A stretch of DNA of 64,000 bases from Elephas maximus indicus (lineage: Eukaryota; Chordata; Mammalia; Proboscidea; Elephantidae). Below the pieces are notes generated by a model that was given only the letters and a program-made list of their open reading frames with translations, was not told the origin of the DNA and made no database searches. Shown here in pieces: positions 52,572-63,048 of the stretch (position 1 is the first letter of the stretch; every line of letters starts with the position of its first letter). The stretch is from positions 53,610,001 to 53,674,000 of the forward strand of contig NC_064834.1 in assembly GCF_024166365.1 (NCBI RefSeq), read 5' to 3'. Made by a program: the position numbers and the translations under genes.

Positions 52572-54070
52572 TTGTTAGGTGCCGTCGAGTCGCTTTCAAC
52601 TCAAAGCAGCCCTACGTACAACAAAACGAAACACTGCCCAGTCCTGCGCCATGCCCACAATCATTATTATGCTTGAGCCCGTTGTTGCAGGCACTGTTAT
52701 CAATCCATCTTGTTGAGGGTCTTCCTCTTTTTTGCTGGCCCTCTACTTTACCAAGCACGATGTCCTTCTCCAGGGACTGATCTCTCCTGACATGTCTAAA
52801 GTATGTAAGACATAGTCTCACCATCATTGCTTCTAAGAAGCATTCTGGTTGTACTTTTTCCAAAACAGATTTGTTCATTCTTTTGGCAGTCCACGGTATA
52901 TTCAATATTCTTCTCCAATACCACAATTTGAAGGTGTCAATTCTTCTTCAGTCTTCCTAATTCGCTGTCCAGCTTCCACACGCATATGATGCAATTGAAA
53001 ATACCATGGCTTGGGTCAGGCACACCTTAGTCTTCAAGGTGACATCTTTGCTTCTCAATACTTTAAAGAGGTCTTTTGCAGCAAATTTACACAATGCAAT
53101 GCGTCTTTTGATTTCTTGACTGCTGCTTCCATGGGCGTTGGTTGTGGATCCAAGTAAAATAGAATTCTTGACAACTGCAATCTTTCCTCCATTTATCATG
53201 ATGTTGCTTATTGGTCTAGTTTTGAGGGTTTTTTTTTTTCTTTATGTTGAGGTGCAATCCATACTGAAGGCTGTGGTCTTTGAGCTTCATCAGTAAGTGC
53301 TTCAAGTCCTCTTCACTTTCAGCAAGCAAGGTTGTGCCATCTGCAGACCACAGGTGGTTGAGTCTTCTACCAATCCTGATGCCCCATTCTTCTTCATATA
53401 GTCCAGCTTCTCAGATTATTTGTTCAGCATACAGATTGAATAGGTATGGTGAAAGGATACAACCCTCAAGCACACACTTCCAAACTTTAAACCACACAGT
53501 ACCCCGTGTTCTGTCCAAACAACTGCCTCTTGATCTATGTACAGGTTCCTCATGAGCACAATTAAGTGTTCTGAAATTCCCATTCCTCGCAATGTTATTC
53601 ATAATTTGTTATGATGCACACAGTCGAATACCTTTACAGAGTCAAAAAAACACAGGTGAACATCTTTCTGGTATTCTCTGCTTTCAGCCAAGATCTATCT
53701 GACATCAGCAATGATATCCCTGGTTCCAAGTCCTTTTCTGAATTCAGCCTGAATTTCTGGCATTTCCCTGTCGATATACTGATACAGCCACTTTTGAAAG
53801 ATCTTCAGCAAAATTTTACTTGCGTGTGATATTAACGATATTGTCTGATAAATTCCACATTCAGTTGGATCACCTTTCTTGGGAATAGGCATAAATATGG
53901 ACCTCTTCCAGTCGGTTGGCCAGGCAGCTGTCTTTCAAATTTCTTGGCACAGACGAGTGAGCACTTGCAGCGCTGCATCCATTTGCTGAAACATCTCAAC
54001 TGATATTCCATCAATTCCTGGAGCCTTGTTTTTTGCCAATGCCTTCAGTGCAGCTTGGACTTCTTTCTAA
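52572..54070 (-). mobile_element. RTE (BovB-like) LINE, reverse transcriptase to 3' end
   Basis: Minus strand, 1.5 kb, from 'AAGAAGTCCAAGCTGCACTGAAGGC' to '(GTTGTT)AGGTGCCGTCGAGTC'. Pieces of RT and the C-terminal region are visible at 53695-53892, 53411-53602, 52957-53199 and 52612-52926 in different frames. The catalytic box region has lost YADD ('SADG'). It directly abuts an AfroSINE of opposite orientation. Confidence 0.92.
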
Positions 54071-55660
54071 TTACTAAGTTACGGTCCCTGCCTTGAGGAG
54101 TGCATATTCTGAGATTTCTTTATGAACAAACCAAATAAACATCTTTTCCAAAGATTTTATTCATACATGCCCCACTTAGAGCTGCTGCCAAAATATCAAG
54201 CTCACCTGGCCTCCTTACTTCTAGCTGCCTGCTAACATCTCCATGTGTACATCTGCAAACATGATTTCAGCATACATGATTATCTCCTCTATATCTCTTT
54301 CCATGCCCACTCCAACCCTTTAAAAATCTGGTCTACTTTTCCTAATCATTCGTTAATCAATGAAATCCTCATCCACCAGTCTCTCAAGTTAGAAACCTTA
54401 CACAGTCCCTCCCCTCAAATAGTCACTAAGCCCTGTTGCATCTATCTCAGAAATAGGTCTAAAATCCATTCCCCTTCTCTCTGTTACCACTGCCACACTT
54501 TTCAACTTCGACAACTCTAATGAATCTTACTGCCTTATTTCTCATTACTTTAACCTGCCCTTCTGTCACTCCCTAACTTAGAAAGCTCTGATGGCTCCCC
54601 ATTCCCACAGCCTTAACTCCTAGCAATTTCACCAACACACATCTTGGACAAATTTCTGAGACTTAAACACCATTCCCCGCCCCCCCCAACACTTTTAGCA
54701 TGTCTTTGCTTATATTGTTATCTCTGACTGGAATGCATTTCCTTACTTGTGCAAATTCCTACTCAACCTTCAATATTCAATGCAAGTATCTCCTCCCTGT
54801 GACTATTTTCCCTGACTCTCCCAGACAATGGCCCTTCCGCAGTATTCTCTTCACAGTGTCAATTTCTTTATATAGATATGTAACACAGAGCACTACAAAT
54901 TTTCATCTGAATATGTCTAATGTCCTTGAGAAAAAGTATTCATATTTCTAACCCCAATGTGAGTTACATAGTAAGTGCTCAACAAATGTGTGTTGAATAA
55001 ATAGTTCAATTTGGATCAGTTCAAAACGAATCAATTTGTTATTTGAACCGTTTTCCCAGAAATTATGGATTCCTGAACCAGATAGACCCCATGTGAAATT
55101 TCAACTTTCACACAGCTGCTTTGGAGTTTTCAAGTTTTACCTTCATTATACAAATGCTGAACAAGAAAATGAATTATAATGCTAAAAGTTCAGTGAAAAT
55201 GCCAAAGGCTCCCCTATTCACCAAGCGAAGAATGAGAATTCCCCCTTTGCAAGCCTAACAAGAGGGATCCTAACAATCCTTTCCCTGGACTCTAGCTGAT
55301 CTTATATTCCCAGAGCCTTCACAGAGGACACAAATCCACCTGATGGCACACCCAATACAATTTCAGTTAACTCCTGCAAAGTTAAGGACAGACGCAAACT
55401 GTATTTGCCCTAGTTTACAAAGTCACTGAGAGCACAGAACAGCAAAGAAACCAATCTCATTACGCTAAAAACTTTTTCTGGGGGTAAGAACTGAGGAGGG
55501 TCTGATGATCCAGAAACATACCTGGGGCCTGGCCCAAGTCTCTACTTCCCTATTCTCCAACAGCAGGACTCCTCAGCAACTGATAGGTCTCCTTTCCGGG
55601 GAGCCAGTTTTGTCTCCTCTTGCTTCATCCCTATACTTGCCCGGAAACGGGTTCCTTTCC
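54071..55660. other. ARMH3 intron 1, right end
   Basis: Mostly unassigned. An L2-like 3' end ('ATAGTAAGTGCTCAACAAATGTGTGTTGAATAAA') lies at about 54940-55005. A palindromic stretch (TTGGATCAGTTCAAAACGAA ... TTTGAACCG, about 55010-55060) could be part of an old DNA transposon. Confidence 0.5.
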
Positions 55661-56252
55661 CTAAATCACACCAACTAACCCCCAAAAAACGTGGTAGCTT
55701 CATTGAGTCTGTGTGGAGACAGAGACTGAAAAGAGTGGTGAGATGGGGCCCTTCTGGGCCACCTGAAGACCTCAGACAAACGCCTTCCTCTACCCCTCAC
55801 AGGTCTTGCTTCACGCCCTCGTTCTTCGGCCAAGCTGGGCTGAAGTCCACTCAGGAGCGGAAACAACCTGGGAGGAGAGGCAGCTGGAATGCTCACGGTC
55901 AGCCCAGTGCTGGGGTCAAATGTCAGAGCCTCGGGTGCGGGAAGGGCCCATCAGAGGCGCTGTGCTGGAGGAAACTGACTGACACCGGGTGTTCCGAGGG
56001 ACTGCCCCTGAGGGGGGTGTGCGGCTTCTCGCTCAGTTTAGTCGCCCCCAGGTCAGCCCTCGCCGCCACAGGCAGCCTTGGCCCGCCTCAGCTGCCGTCC
56101 CCACCCACCGGATCACCCCGGTCTTCCTTTCTGCAAACGCAGGCCCCGCCCCCAGGCCGCCCCACAGAGCCGCCTCGGGGCAAAGGCCTAGTAGGGCAGG
56201 ATTCGCAGGGGGTGGCCAGGTTCGGGGACCAGCCCGAGCCAGTGCCGCTTAC

Positions 56253-56440
56253 CGAGCCCCGGGCTCCTCCTCCTCCTCCACCCGCGCCGCTCCCGGGCCC
56301 GCTCGCTCCCGACGCCACAAACACTGCCGCTACTCCCGGCTCACGGGCGCGCTCCCGACCTCCCCCGACCCGGATTCGCCGTGCCACTCCAGGTCCTAAA
56401 GCCCGCCGGTGTGAAATGCTCGTTCACGCCCGCTTCCTGA
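56253..56440 (-). other. ARMH3: ARMH3 non-coding exon 1
   Basis: A strong donor (GGCTCG|GTAAGC) ends the exon at 56253. It is the only consensus donor found in the island at a sensible distance, and joining it to the exon 2 acceptor gives a leader with no ATG between 56470 and the ARMH3 start. The 5' end (about 56440) is inferred from the promoter motifs upstream and may be off by tens of bases. Confidence 0.65.
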
Positions 56441-56452
56441 GAACTATCTCAG

Positions 56453-56518
56453 ACCACAATTCCCAGCAAGCATCGCAAAGACTACAGCTCTCGAAAGACA
56501 TCGCGAGAAGAAAATTGG
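56453..56518 (-). promoter_or_regulatory. ARMH3 core promoter: ZNF143/THAP11-type site, TCGCGAGA and CCAAT box
   Basis: ACCACAATTCCCAGCAAGC at 56453-56471 differs at two positions from the ZNF143 (SBS) motif ACTACAATTCCCAGCATGC as I recall it. A second partial ACTACAGCTC follows at 56481. TCGCGAGA at 56501-56508 is eight bases of the TCTCGCGAGA element known for BANP at CpG-island promoters. An inverted CCAAT (ATTGG, 56514-56518) reads GGCCAAT in gene sense. The order fits a TATA-less housekeeping promoter. Confidence 0.7.
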
Positions 56519-56694
56519 CCCAAGAAGTATCTATTGAGGACCGGATGCAAGTCGCACTAGGAGTTTTTTAAATATGCCGGATTGTTTGGAGTCGGCAGTT
56601 CCACTTATAGAAAGGACTGTATCCTCTAGAAACGTTGGCAAAACCTTGAAAGATATATGTTCAAAGATATTTATTACAACCTTGTACTAGTGAA

Positions 56695-56839
56695 AAATTG
56701 GAAACAAACGCGTCCATTCAACAAATACTTACTGTGTGCCTTCTATGTGCAAAGCACCTTGTGTTAATTCAGCAAGTTACTTAACCTCCCTGAGTCTTGG
56801 TTTTTTCATACGCAAAAGGTAAGATTTAATAAGATGTGC
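56695..56839 (-). mobile_element. L2/MIR relics left of an L1
   Basis: 'CATTCAACAAATACTTACTGTGTGCCTTCTATGTGC' (L2-like) and 'AGCAAGTTACTTAACCTCCCTGAGTCTTGG' (MIR-like), interrupted at 56840. Confidence 0.6.
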
Positions 56840-57337
56840 CAACACAACAGAGAACCCCTGAGGGAGCAGGAGAGCAGTGGAATAAAAAATGCAGACCCCA
56901 AATTCTCATAAGACCAGACTTAATGGTCTGACTGAGACTGGAAGAACCCCGGTGATCATGGCCCCCAGACCTTCTGTTGCCCCAGGTTAGGACCCATTCC
57001 CGAACCAACTCTTCAGACATGGATTGGACTGGACCATGGGTTGGAGAGGGATGCTGGTGAGGAGTGAGCTTCTTGGATCAGGTGGACACTTGAAACTATG
57101 TTGGCATCTCTTGCCTGGAGGGGAGATGAGAGGGTGGAGGGGGTTAGAAGCTGGCGAAATGGACTTGAAAAAAAAGAGTGGAGGGAGAGAGCAGGCTGTC
57201 TCATTACCCAGTGCTGTCTCATTAGGGGGAGAGTAATTGGGAGTGTGTAGCAAGGTATATATGGATTTTTGTGTGACAGACTGACTTGATTTGTAAACTT
57301 TCACTTAAAGCACAATAAAAATTATAAAAAAATAAAC
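56840..57337 (+). mobile_element. L1 3' UTR between ARMH3 and HPS6, with target-site duplication
   Basis: A 498-bp 5'-truncated copy of the younger 3' UTR variant with AAGATGTGC at 56831-56839 and 57338-57346. It has a short internal duplication of 'CTGTCTCATTA' (57196-57224) and the hairpin at 56911-56929. Sense to HPS6. Confidence 0.93.
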
Positions 57338-57401
57338 AAGATGTGCTAAGCACTGTTCCAATATTATATCTATAATGTACATTATGTGTGCGTATAAAAA
57401 C

Positions 57402-57564
57402 CAAAACAAAACCCGTTGCTGTGGAGCTGATTCTGACTCATAGCGAGCCTATAGGACAGAGTAGAACTGCCCCATAGAGTTTCCAAGGAGCACCTGGTGG
57501 ATTTGAACTGCTGATCTTTTGGATAACAGCCGTAGCACTTAATCACTGCGCCACCAGGGTTTCC
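57402..57564 (-). mobile_element. AfroSINE between the two genes
   Basis: 'CCCGTTGCTGTGGAGCTGATTCTGACTCATAGCGAGCC...' to 'GCGCCACCAGGGTTTCC'. Flanks TGTGTGCGTATA and TGTGTGTATATA form an imperfect target-site duplication. Confidence 0.92.
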
Positions 57565-57632
57565 TGTGTGTATATATAATATACATATTATAATGTATAT
57601 GTGTGTATACACACGTATATATATTCTCATTC
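57565..57632. repeat. TA/TG simple repeat
   Basis: Alternating GTGTGTATATATAATATACATATT and similar, directly after the AfroSINE. Confidence 0.85.
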
Positions 57633-59050
57633 AATCCGTATAGTGACTTTATGAAGTAGATACTTCATATGTAAGAAAACAATAGTTCAGAGTGATTAAA
57701 TAGCTTGTGCCGTCCTCCAGCACAATGACCACATTCTGTACCACCAGAGACCATGGTATGCTGGATGGATGGTTCCAGCTGAAAAAATAGTTGCTGTGCT
57801 TTCTATTTCTTGGTCTTTAGAGAATGCCTTGGTTCCTGCTCATTTTCCAAGCCAGTTCCTCCTGTCTCCTGCAGGTTCTACGAGCCTCTTAAATTCTTCT
57901 AATAAATTTCATTTTTACTTAAGATAGCCATGGTCTACTTCTGACACTTTTAACCAAAAAATTCTTAGGTGATATTACACACAGAAATATATGCTTACAC
58001 AAGCTTACTTATTTCTTCAGCAAACATCTATTGAGGTCTTTCTCTGTGTCAGGCTCTACCTTAAGATCGAGGATACAATGATGAAAGAAATCCTATGGCA
58101 ACCAGAAACAACTAGAGGAGGAGCAAATTTGAGCAGGAAGGTGATGTTTGGGATATGTTGAAACTGAATTGCCTGTGAAATATCCAGTCAGAAATATTTA
58201 GTAGGTATTTGGATACCCTTTATGGGAACTCATCAGAGCTATCTGAGCTGTTGATACCTGTAGATTTTGGAGCTATTGACTTAGAGGTAATGGTCAAGCC
58301 ATGAGAAGGGGGAGATGGCCCAGGAAGAGGAAACAGAGTAAAAAAGACAAGAGGTCCCAGGATGGAAATGAGGAGGAGGAGGTGGAGGAGAAAGCAACAA
58401 CATTTAAAGAATACCGAAGGAAGAGGAACCAATGAGAAATGAAACTCTGAAGGTAGTACTATATAAAAGAGAGAGTCAGAGGGAACAGATGCCATGGAAA
58501 CCACAGGAAAGACTTTCAGTAGGGAGACTGTCAAAATGTTTCAGAGAGGAAAGGAAATAAAAATGCCCTTGAAAACCTTGGCAAAGCTATTTCAATAGTG
58601 GTTTGAGGAATGAATAGTAAAAAAAAAAAAAAAAGAGAGGGAGTGATAAGGGTGGAGGTGTGCAGGTGATGACGAAAATGTGAATTCTTAAACAGGACAG
58701 ACTAGAAGGTGTACCTATGCTGAAAACAAGAGGATAGAATGAGGCTGATGAAACAAATGGATGCAGGTTCCTTGGGAGCCATGGAAGGGCAAGAGAAGGG
58801 AGGCAGGGCTGGTGAAGAATGACTGACCTCCAAAGGAGGAGCAATACCAAATAATAACCTGAAAAGGCAGCCAACGGGTGGAAGGGCCCCTTCATATCAA
58901 TTTATAGGTGCTACTGGAAAGATTACACACAGACTCAGTACTTCTAAAGTAAATTTAATTCTGTTTGCCAGCAAGCTGTTGGTTTTGATGAATTGATATA
59001 GTCAAATGGTTTGATGCACTAGTCACTGGAGCAGCCAGATTGCCTTCGAT
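57633..59050. other. Intergenic DNA between ARMH3 and HPS6
   Basis: Holds the right end of a MIR (57633-57715), an inverted L2 3' end (about 58005-58200, 'CAGCAAACATCTATTGAGGTC'), a poly(A) run at 58620-58634 and otherwise unassigned sequence. No gene is seen. Confidence 0.6.
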
Positions 59051-59059
59051 ATCCCACCT

Positions 59060-59312
59060 TTGTTGTTCAATAGCTGTGTGTGATCTTGGTCAAGTAACTC
59101 AATCTCTCTGTGCCTCATTTTCCTCATCTGTAATAGGTGGAGGGCGTTCCTGTCACACAGTAAGTGCTATGAAAGTGTTAGTTATTTTTATTTTCCACTA
59201 ATTGTCATCTCCATAAGGTTGAGAATTTCTATTTTGTTCATCGCTGTCTACTCAGAGCCTGGCACATAAGTAGGTGCTTAATAAAAATGTCATGAATAAA
59301 TGAATGAATAAA
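59060..59312. mobile_element. MIR followed by L2 3' end
   Basis: Inverted MIR at 59060-59190 ('TCAATCTCTCTGTGCCTCATTTTCCTCATCTGTAATAGG'), then a plus L2 3' end at 59203-59312 ('AGCCTGGCACATAAGTAGGTGCTTAATAAAAATG' plus AATGAATGAATAA). Confidence 0.75.
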
Positions 59313-59389
59313 TTGGGGTGAGAAATCGAAGCTTGGAGAGAGAGAAAAGCCTTGGGAGAGGGACGCTGTCAGTCTCAGGCTCAGCGGCG

Positions 59390-59765
59390 GCTGATATCCC
59401 CAGGCCTGAACTAGACTCTGGGCCACCCGCAGCTTCCCTGAGGTAGGGCAGCGGGTCTACGCGCCTGGTAGAGAGCGACCCTACGGCTAACGAGGTCAAG
59501 GCTCCGAGACTCCCGGGCGCTCCGGAGGCTCCTCCCCCAGGATGCTCCTCCCCGGGCGGGCGGTGTCGCGTCGGCGGACGTGAACCGGTGCAAGTCCTGA
59601 GCTAGCCTGGTGGGGCGCGGCAGAGTCTATTTCCCGGCTTGGCCTGGGCTGGCCTGTTCGAAGAGGAACGGAAGTCTCAGCCTGCTCTCAACCTCCAGCG
59701 AAACCCCGGGCCGAGAGCCCGCCTCGCCCCACGGGGCAGCTGGGCTGGTCGTGCTGGGCGGCACC
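59390..59765 (+). promoter_or_regulatory. HPS6: HPS6 CpG-island promoter and 5' leader
   Basis: GC-rich, CpG-dense sequence starts about 380 bp before the ATG and continues into the coding region. It has no TATA box. An SP1-type GGGCGGGCGG (about 59554-59563) and several CCTCCCC boxes (59528-59553) lie in the likely core. One out-of-frame ATG (59542) would open a 13-codon frame if transcription starts upstream of it. The exact start site cannot be read from sequence. Confidence 0.7.
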
Positions 59766-62177
59766 ATGAAGCGTGCGGGGACTCTGCGCCTGCTCTCAGA
59801 CTTGAGTGACTTCAGCGGCGCAGCCCGTCTCCGGGAGTTGCTGGCCGGGGACCCCGCTGTTCGAGTCCGCTGGAGCCCGGACGGCCGCCACCTGCTGCTG
59901 CTTCGACACCCGGGGGCGCCAGCCCCGCAGTTGCTGGTCGCAGCGCGTGGGCCTGGCGCGGAGCTGGAGCGTGCCTGGCTACCTGGCCACCCCCCACCAC
60001 TAGACGCCTTCTTCCTACCGGGGCCGGCGAGGCCGGCGCTCGTCCTAGTCTGGGGGAGTGGTCTGGCCGAGGTGTGGGGCGCGGGGGTGGGGCCTGGCTG
60101 GCGGCTGCTGCAGAGCACCGAGTTGTGTCCAAGCAGTGGAGCCCGTGTGGTGGCCGTGGCAGCGCCCAGAGGCCGCTTGGTGTGGTGTGAGGAGTGTCAG
60201 GCAGGAGTTGAGGGCCGGCTGGGGCCGCCCGCAGCTGCGTTCAGCCACCGCGTGTGCGTCCGGGCCCTGGAGCCCAGTGGGGAGGCTGTCCCCACCCTGG
60301 GACGCACACACATCTTGCTGCACCACTGCCCTGGTTTTGGGCTGCTGGCCTCCCGCAGGGACCTCTTCCTGGTACCCACTGCCACCACCTGGCCCGGGGT
60401 GGCCCACATTCTGCTCGTCTGGAGCCCAGGCAAGGGAAAGGTGATGGTGTCTGCTCCGAATCTTGGCCTTGTCCACAGTAAGAGCCTGAATCCTGGACGA
60501 GGGGATACATGGGACTTCCGGATCCTGCTCCGAGGCCTTCCTGGGCTGTTGGCTCCCAAGCAGCCATTGACTGTACATACCTGGGCCCCAACCCCCCAGG
60601 GCCTGCTGTTACTTGACTTCAGGGGCACTGTGAGCCTGGTGCATTCCCACGGTGGTACCCGGCCTGTGGGAACCCTGCATGAGGCACCTGTAGGCCCGCA
60701 GGGGTCTGCGGCACTGGGAACATTTCACGGCACCCTAGCCTGTGTGCTGGGCTCCACCTTGGAACTGCTGGACATGGGCAGCGGGCTACTGCTGGAGAGG
60801 AAGGTCCTGAGTACAGACCGAGTGCATCTGCTGGAGCCTCCAGCCCCTGGCCTGGAAGATGAGGAAGAGCTGGAGGCCCGGGGCGGTCTTCGTTTGCTTT
60901 CAGCGGTGGGTCTGTTTCGAGTGGGCTGGGAAGCCCCACAGGGCTTTGAGCTGCCTTCAGCTGAGGACCTGGTGTTTGAGGAGGCCTGTGGATACTACCA
61001 GCGGCGGAGCCTGCGGGGCACCCAGCTAACCCCAGAGGAACTAAGACAGAACAGCATCTTCAGGGCACCTCAGGCACTGGCCTCCATCCTCCAGGGTCAC
61101 CTCCCCCCATCTGCACTGTTGACCACACTGAGGGTTGAGCTTCGGGATTACCGGGCCTTGGAGCAGCTCAAGGCCCAGCTGGTAGCTGGGGATGATGAGG
61201 AGGCTGGCTGGACCGAGCTAGCAGAGCTCGAAGTGGCACGCCTGCTGAGGACCGAGTTGATAGGTGACCAGCTGGCCCAGCTTAACACCATTTTCCAAGC
61301 CCTTCCCACAGCTGCCTGGAGTGCCACCCACAGGGCCCTGCAGCTCCAACCAGATGGGGATGGTAGGCTGAGGTCCCAAGCTCCCCCTGATGTGTGGAAG
61401 AAGGTGCTTGGGGGAACAGCAGCTGGAAAGGAGTCCCCCGGTGGGGTACTGCCCCCCTTTGAACTCTTGTGCCAGTGCCTATGCAGGTTGGAGCCACGAT
61501 GGCTGCCACCCTTTGTGGAGCTGGCGCAGCAGCAGGGTGGGCCGGGCTGGGGGGCAGGAGGCCCAGGGTTGCCCCTGTATCGCCGAGCCCTGGCAGTGCT
61601 AGGTGAGGAGGGGGCCAGACCTGAGGCACTGGAGCTGGAGCTGCTCTTGAGCAGTGGGCGGCCCAAGGCCATGCTCCAGGCTGTGGGGCAGCTGGTACAA
61701 AAGGAGCAGTGGGAGCGGGCTCTGGAGGCCGGCCTGGCCCTCGGCCCCTCCAGCCCCCTGCTTCGAAGTGAGATCTTCAAACTGCTGCTGTCTGAGTTTG
61801 CCCGACACCGCAGGCTGGACAGCCACTTACCCCTCCTTTGCCGCCTGTGTCCGCCAGACCTGGCTCCAGCTGAACTCCTGCTTCTACTGCGGACACACTT
61901 GCCAGATGAGGGGGGCCCTCCCACCCCATTCCCTGAGCCTGGGGCAGAACCCACTCTTACTGTGGGCTTGCTCAGAGCCCTGCTGGAACAGACCAGGGCT
62001 CAAGGACGGCCCTCGGGGCCAGTTCTAAGCCTATATGAGGACATTCTATGGGACCCAGGCACTCCACCCCCCACCCCACCTCGAGGACCTATGACTACCC
62101 TCCAGGCAGCAGACCACTCAGGCCTGGAGGCCTGGGCACCATCTGGACAGGGCTTCTGTGTGACTGACAAAAGCTGA
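59766..62177 (+). CDS. HPS6: HPS6, BLOC-2 complex subunit 3 (intronless, complete)
   Basis: HPS6 works with HPS3 and HPS5 in BLOC-2, a cytosolic complex that steers endosome-derived carriers to melanosomes, platelet dense granules and other lysosome-related organelles. Loss in human causes Hermansky-Pudlak syndrome type 6, and in mouse ruby-eye. The frame is one uninterrupted exon of 803 codons. ATG at 59766 (GGCACCATGA, A at -3) is chosen because the product starts [16 protein letters not shown] like human HPS6; the frame is open upstream but has no earlier ATG. The N-terminal half (about 1-360) is Gly/Leu/Val-rich and beta-propeller-like. After an acidic EDEEELE (about 364) the C-terminal half is leucine-rich and helical (LLLLRTHLP near 715). 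Human HPS6 is 775 residues; this copy matches to about 773, then carries a 30-residue tail (GPMTTLQ...CVTDKS). Mouse is about 805, so the longer form may be ancestral. Confidence 0.98.
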   Translation: MKRAGTLRLLSDLSDFSGAARLRELLAGDPAVRVRWSPDGRHLLLLRHPGAPAPQLLVAARGPGAELERAWLPGHPPPLDAFFLPGPARPALVLVWGSGLAEVWGAGVGPGWRLLQSTELCPSSGARVVAVAAPRGRLVWCEECQAGVEGRLGPPAAAFSHRVCVRALEPSGEAVPTLGRTHILLHHCPGFGLLASRRDLFLVPTATTWPGVAHILLVWSPGKGKVMVSAPNLGLVHSKSLNPGRGDTWDFRILLRGLPGLLAPKQPLTVHTWAPTPQGLLLLDFRGTVSLVHSHGGTRPVGTLHEAPVGPQGSAALGTFHGTLACVLGSTLELLDMGSGLLLERKVLSTDRVHLLEPPAPGLEDEEELEARGGLRLLSAVGLFRVGWEAPQGFELPSAEDLVFEEACGYYQRRSLRGTQLTPEELRQNSIFRAPQALASILQGHLPPSALLTTLRVELRDYRALEQLKAQLVAGDDEEAGWTELAELEVARLLRTELIGDQLAQLNTIFQALPTAAWSATHRALQLQPDGDGRLRSQAPPDVWKKVLGGTAAGKESPGGVLPPFELLCQCLCRLEPRWLPPFVELAQQQGGPGWGAGGPGLPLYRRALAVLGEEGARPEALELELLLSSGRPKAMLQAVGQLVQKEQWERALEAGLALGPSSPLLRSEIFKLLLSEFARHRRLDSHLPLLCRLCPPDLAPAELLLLLRTHLPDEGGPPTPFPEPGAEPTLTVGLLRALLEQTRAQGRPSGPVLSLYEDILWDPGTPPPTPPRGPMTTLQAADHSGLEAWAPSGQGFCVTDKS

Positions 62178-62397
62178 AAATCATTTCTTGGACACAGTGA
62201 TCAGGGAAAGATGCCTAGGAGTTGGAGGCGGTCAGGGTGGGACCTGTGTGCAATACTTTTCTTTCCTCTGGAGCAATTTTAAATATATACATGTTAAATA
62301 TATACACGTTTGTGTGTTCTGGAACAACTTGAAGGTCTTCAAAGTTTTGTGGTTTATAGAAGGAATGGTCGAATCTGGATCAATTGTGGCCACTTCC
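62178..62397 (+). other. HPS6: HPS6 3' UTR candidate
   Basis: AT-rich sequence after the TGA stop. I see no canonical AATAAA before the MIR at 62398. The nearest AT-rich candidates are around 62278-62305, so the cleavage site is not determined. Confidence 0.4.
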
Positions 62398-62632
62398 AAT
62401 AATGATAATAATTAACATTTATGAGTATTTGCTATATGCCAGACACTTAACTGACCTATATGTAATCCTCCATTTAATGCTTCGAATAACCCCATGGGAA
62501 AAGTACTAACATCACCATTTTATAGGTGAGGAAATAGAGGTTTAGAAAGATTTAAGTGACTTGACCGAGGTTGGTAAACTAGAAAATAGCAGCTCTAGGA
62601 TTTGAAACCAGGATTCTGTCTTAACCACCTCA
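62398..62632 (+). mobile_element. MIR SINE, nearly full length
   Basis: 'AATTAACATTTATGAGTATTTGCTATATGCCAGACACTTAAC...CACCATTTTATAGGTGAGGAAATAGAGG...GATTTGAAACCAGG' follows the MIR consensus through core and 3' part. Confidence 0.9.
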
Positions 62633-62639
62633 CCTAAAC

Positions 62640-63048
62640 ACCAGTAGCTCCTACCTACTTGGACTTGAATGCAGCCCACTTATCCCTAGCTCGTGCTAGC
62701 TCCTCTAGCATGTGAGGAGGCAGAAATCTGCAGAGCTGCACACCCCCTCTTCCCAGAACTCTTTTGTTCCTGAGTAGAAACAGCAATGGGCCCTGGTCCT
62801 ATGCTCATCTCCCCCAGGGTTCCTGAAGCAGTCCCTGGGTTAGGGGAAGATTTGCCACAAACAGGAGAGCACCTGCAAAGCTCTCTGCCTTAGCATCAAG
62901 AGTCACTGGAATCAGTGCTACTTAGAGGGCCCCACAATCCTGCTGATTACCTGAGCCAAGAAATAAGAGCATCTGCACACAGATGTCTGCTTATCTGGAT
63001 TTATTCAACAGGACCACCTCTGAAGAGGCCTGGGCACTGTGCCCACTT
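62640..63048. other. Downstream flank of HPS6
   Basis: Moderately GC-rich, non-repetitive sequence with no recognised element. Confidence 0.5.

Larger units (their letters stand above)
55700..56540. promoter_or_regulatory. CpG island over ARMH3 exon 1
   Basis: GC- and CpG-rich block, densest at 56040-56410, while the surrounding intron and intergenic DNA is AT-rich. It contains the exon 1 donor and the upstream promoter motifs. Long open frames on both strands are expected in such sequence and are not genes. Confidence 0.85.

Noticed and set aside
55711..56571. 286-codon plus-strand open frame in the ARMH3 CpG island
   Set aside because: Antisense to exon 1, does not start with a good ATG context, Pro/Arg/Ser-rich as expected for stop-poor GC-rich DNA, and no recognisable domain.
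59610..59765. 52-codon N-terminal extension of HPS6
   Set aside because: The frame is open upstream but has no ATG (it begins at GTG). The ATG at 59766 has a good context and gives the known HPS6 N-terminus.
61148..61954. 268-codon minus-strand frame inside HPS6
   Set aside because: Antisense shadow of a GC-rich coding exon, Ser/Arg-rich, no independent signals. The same applies to the other antisense and out-of-frame ORFs at 59627-62028.
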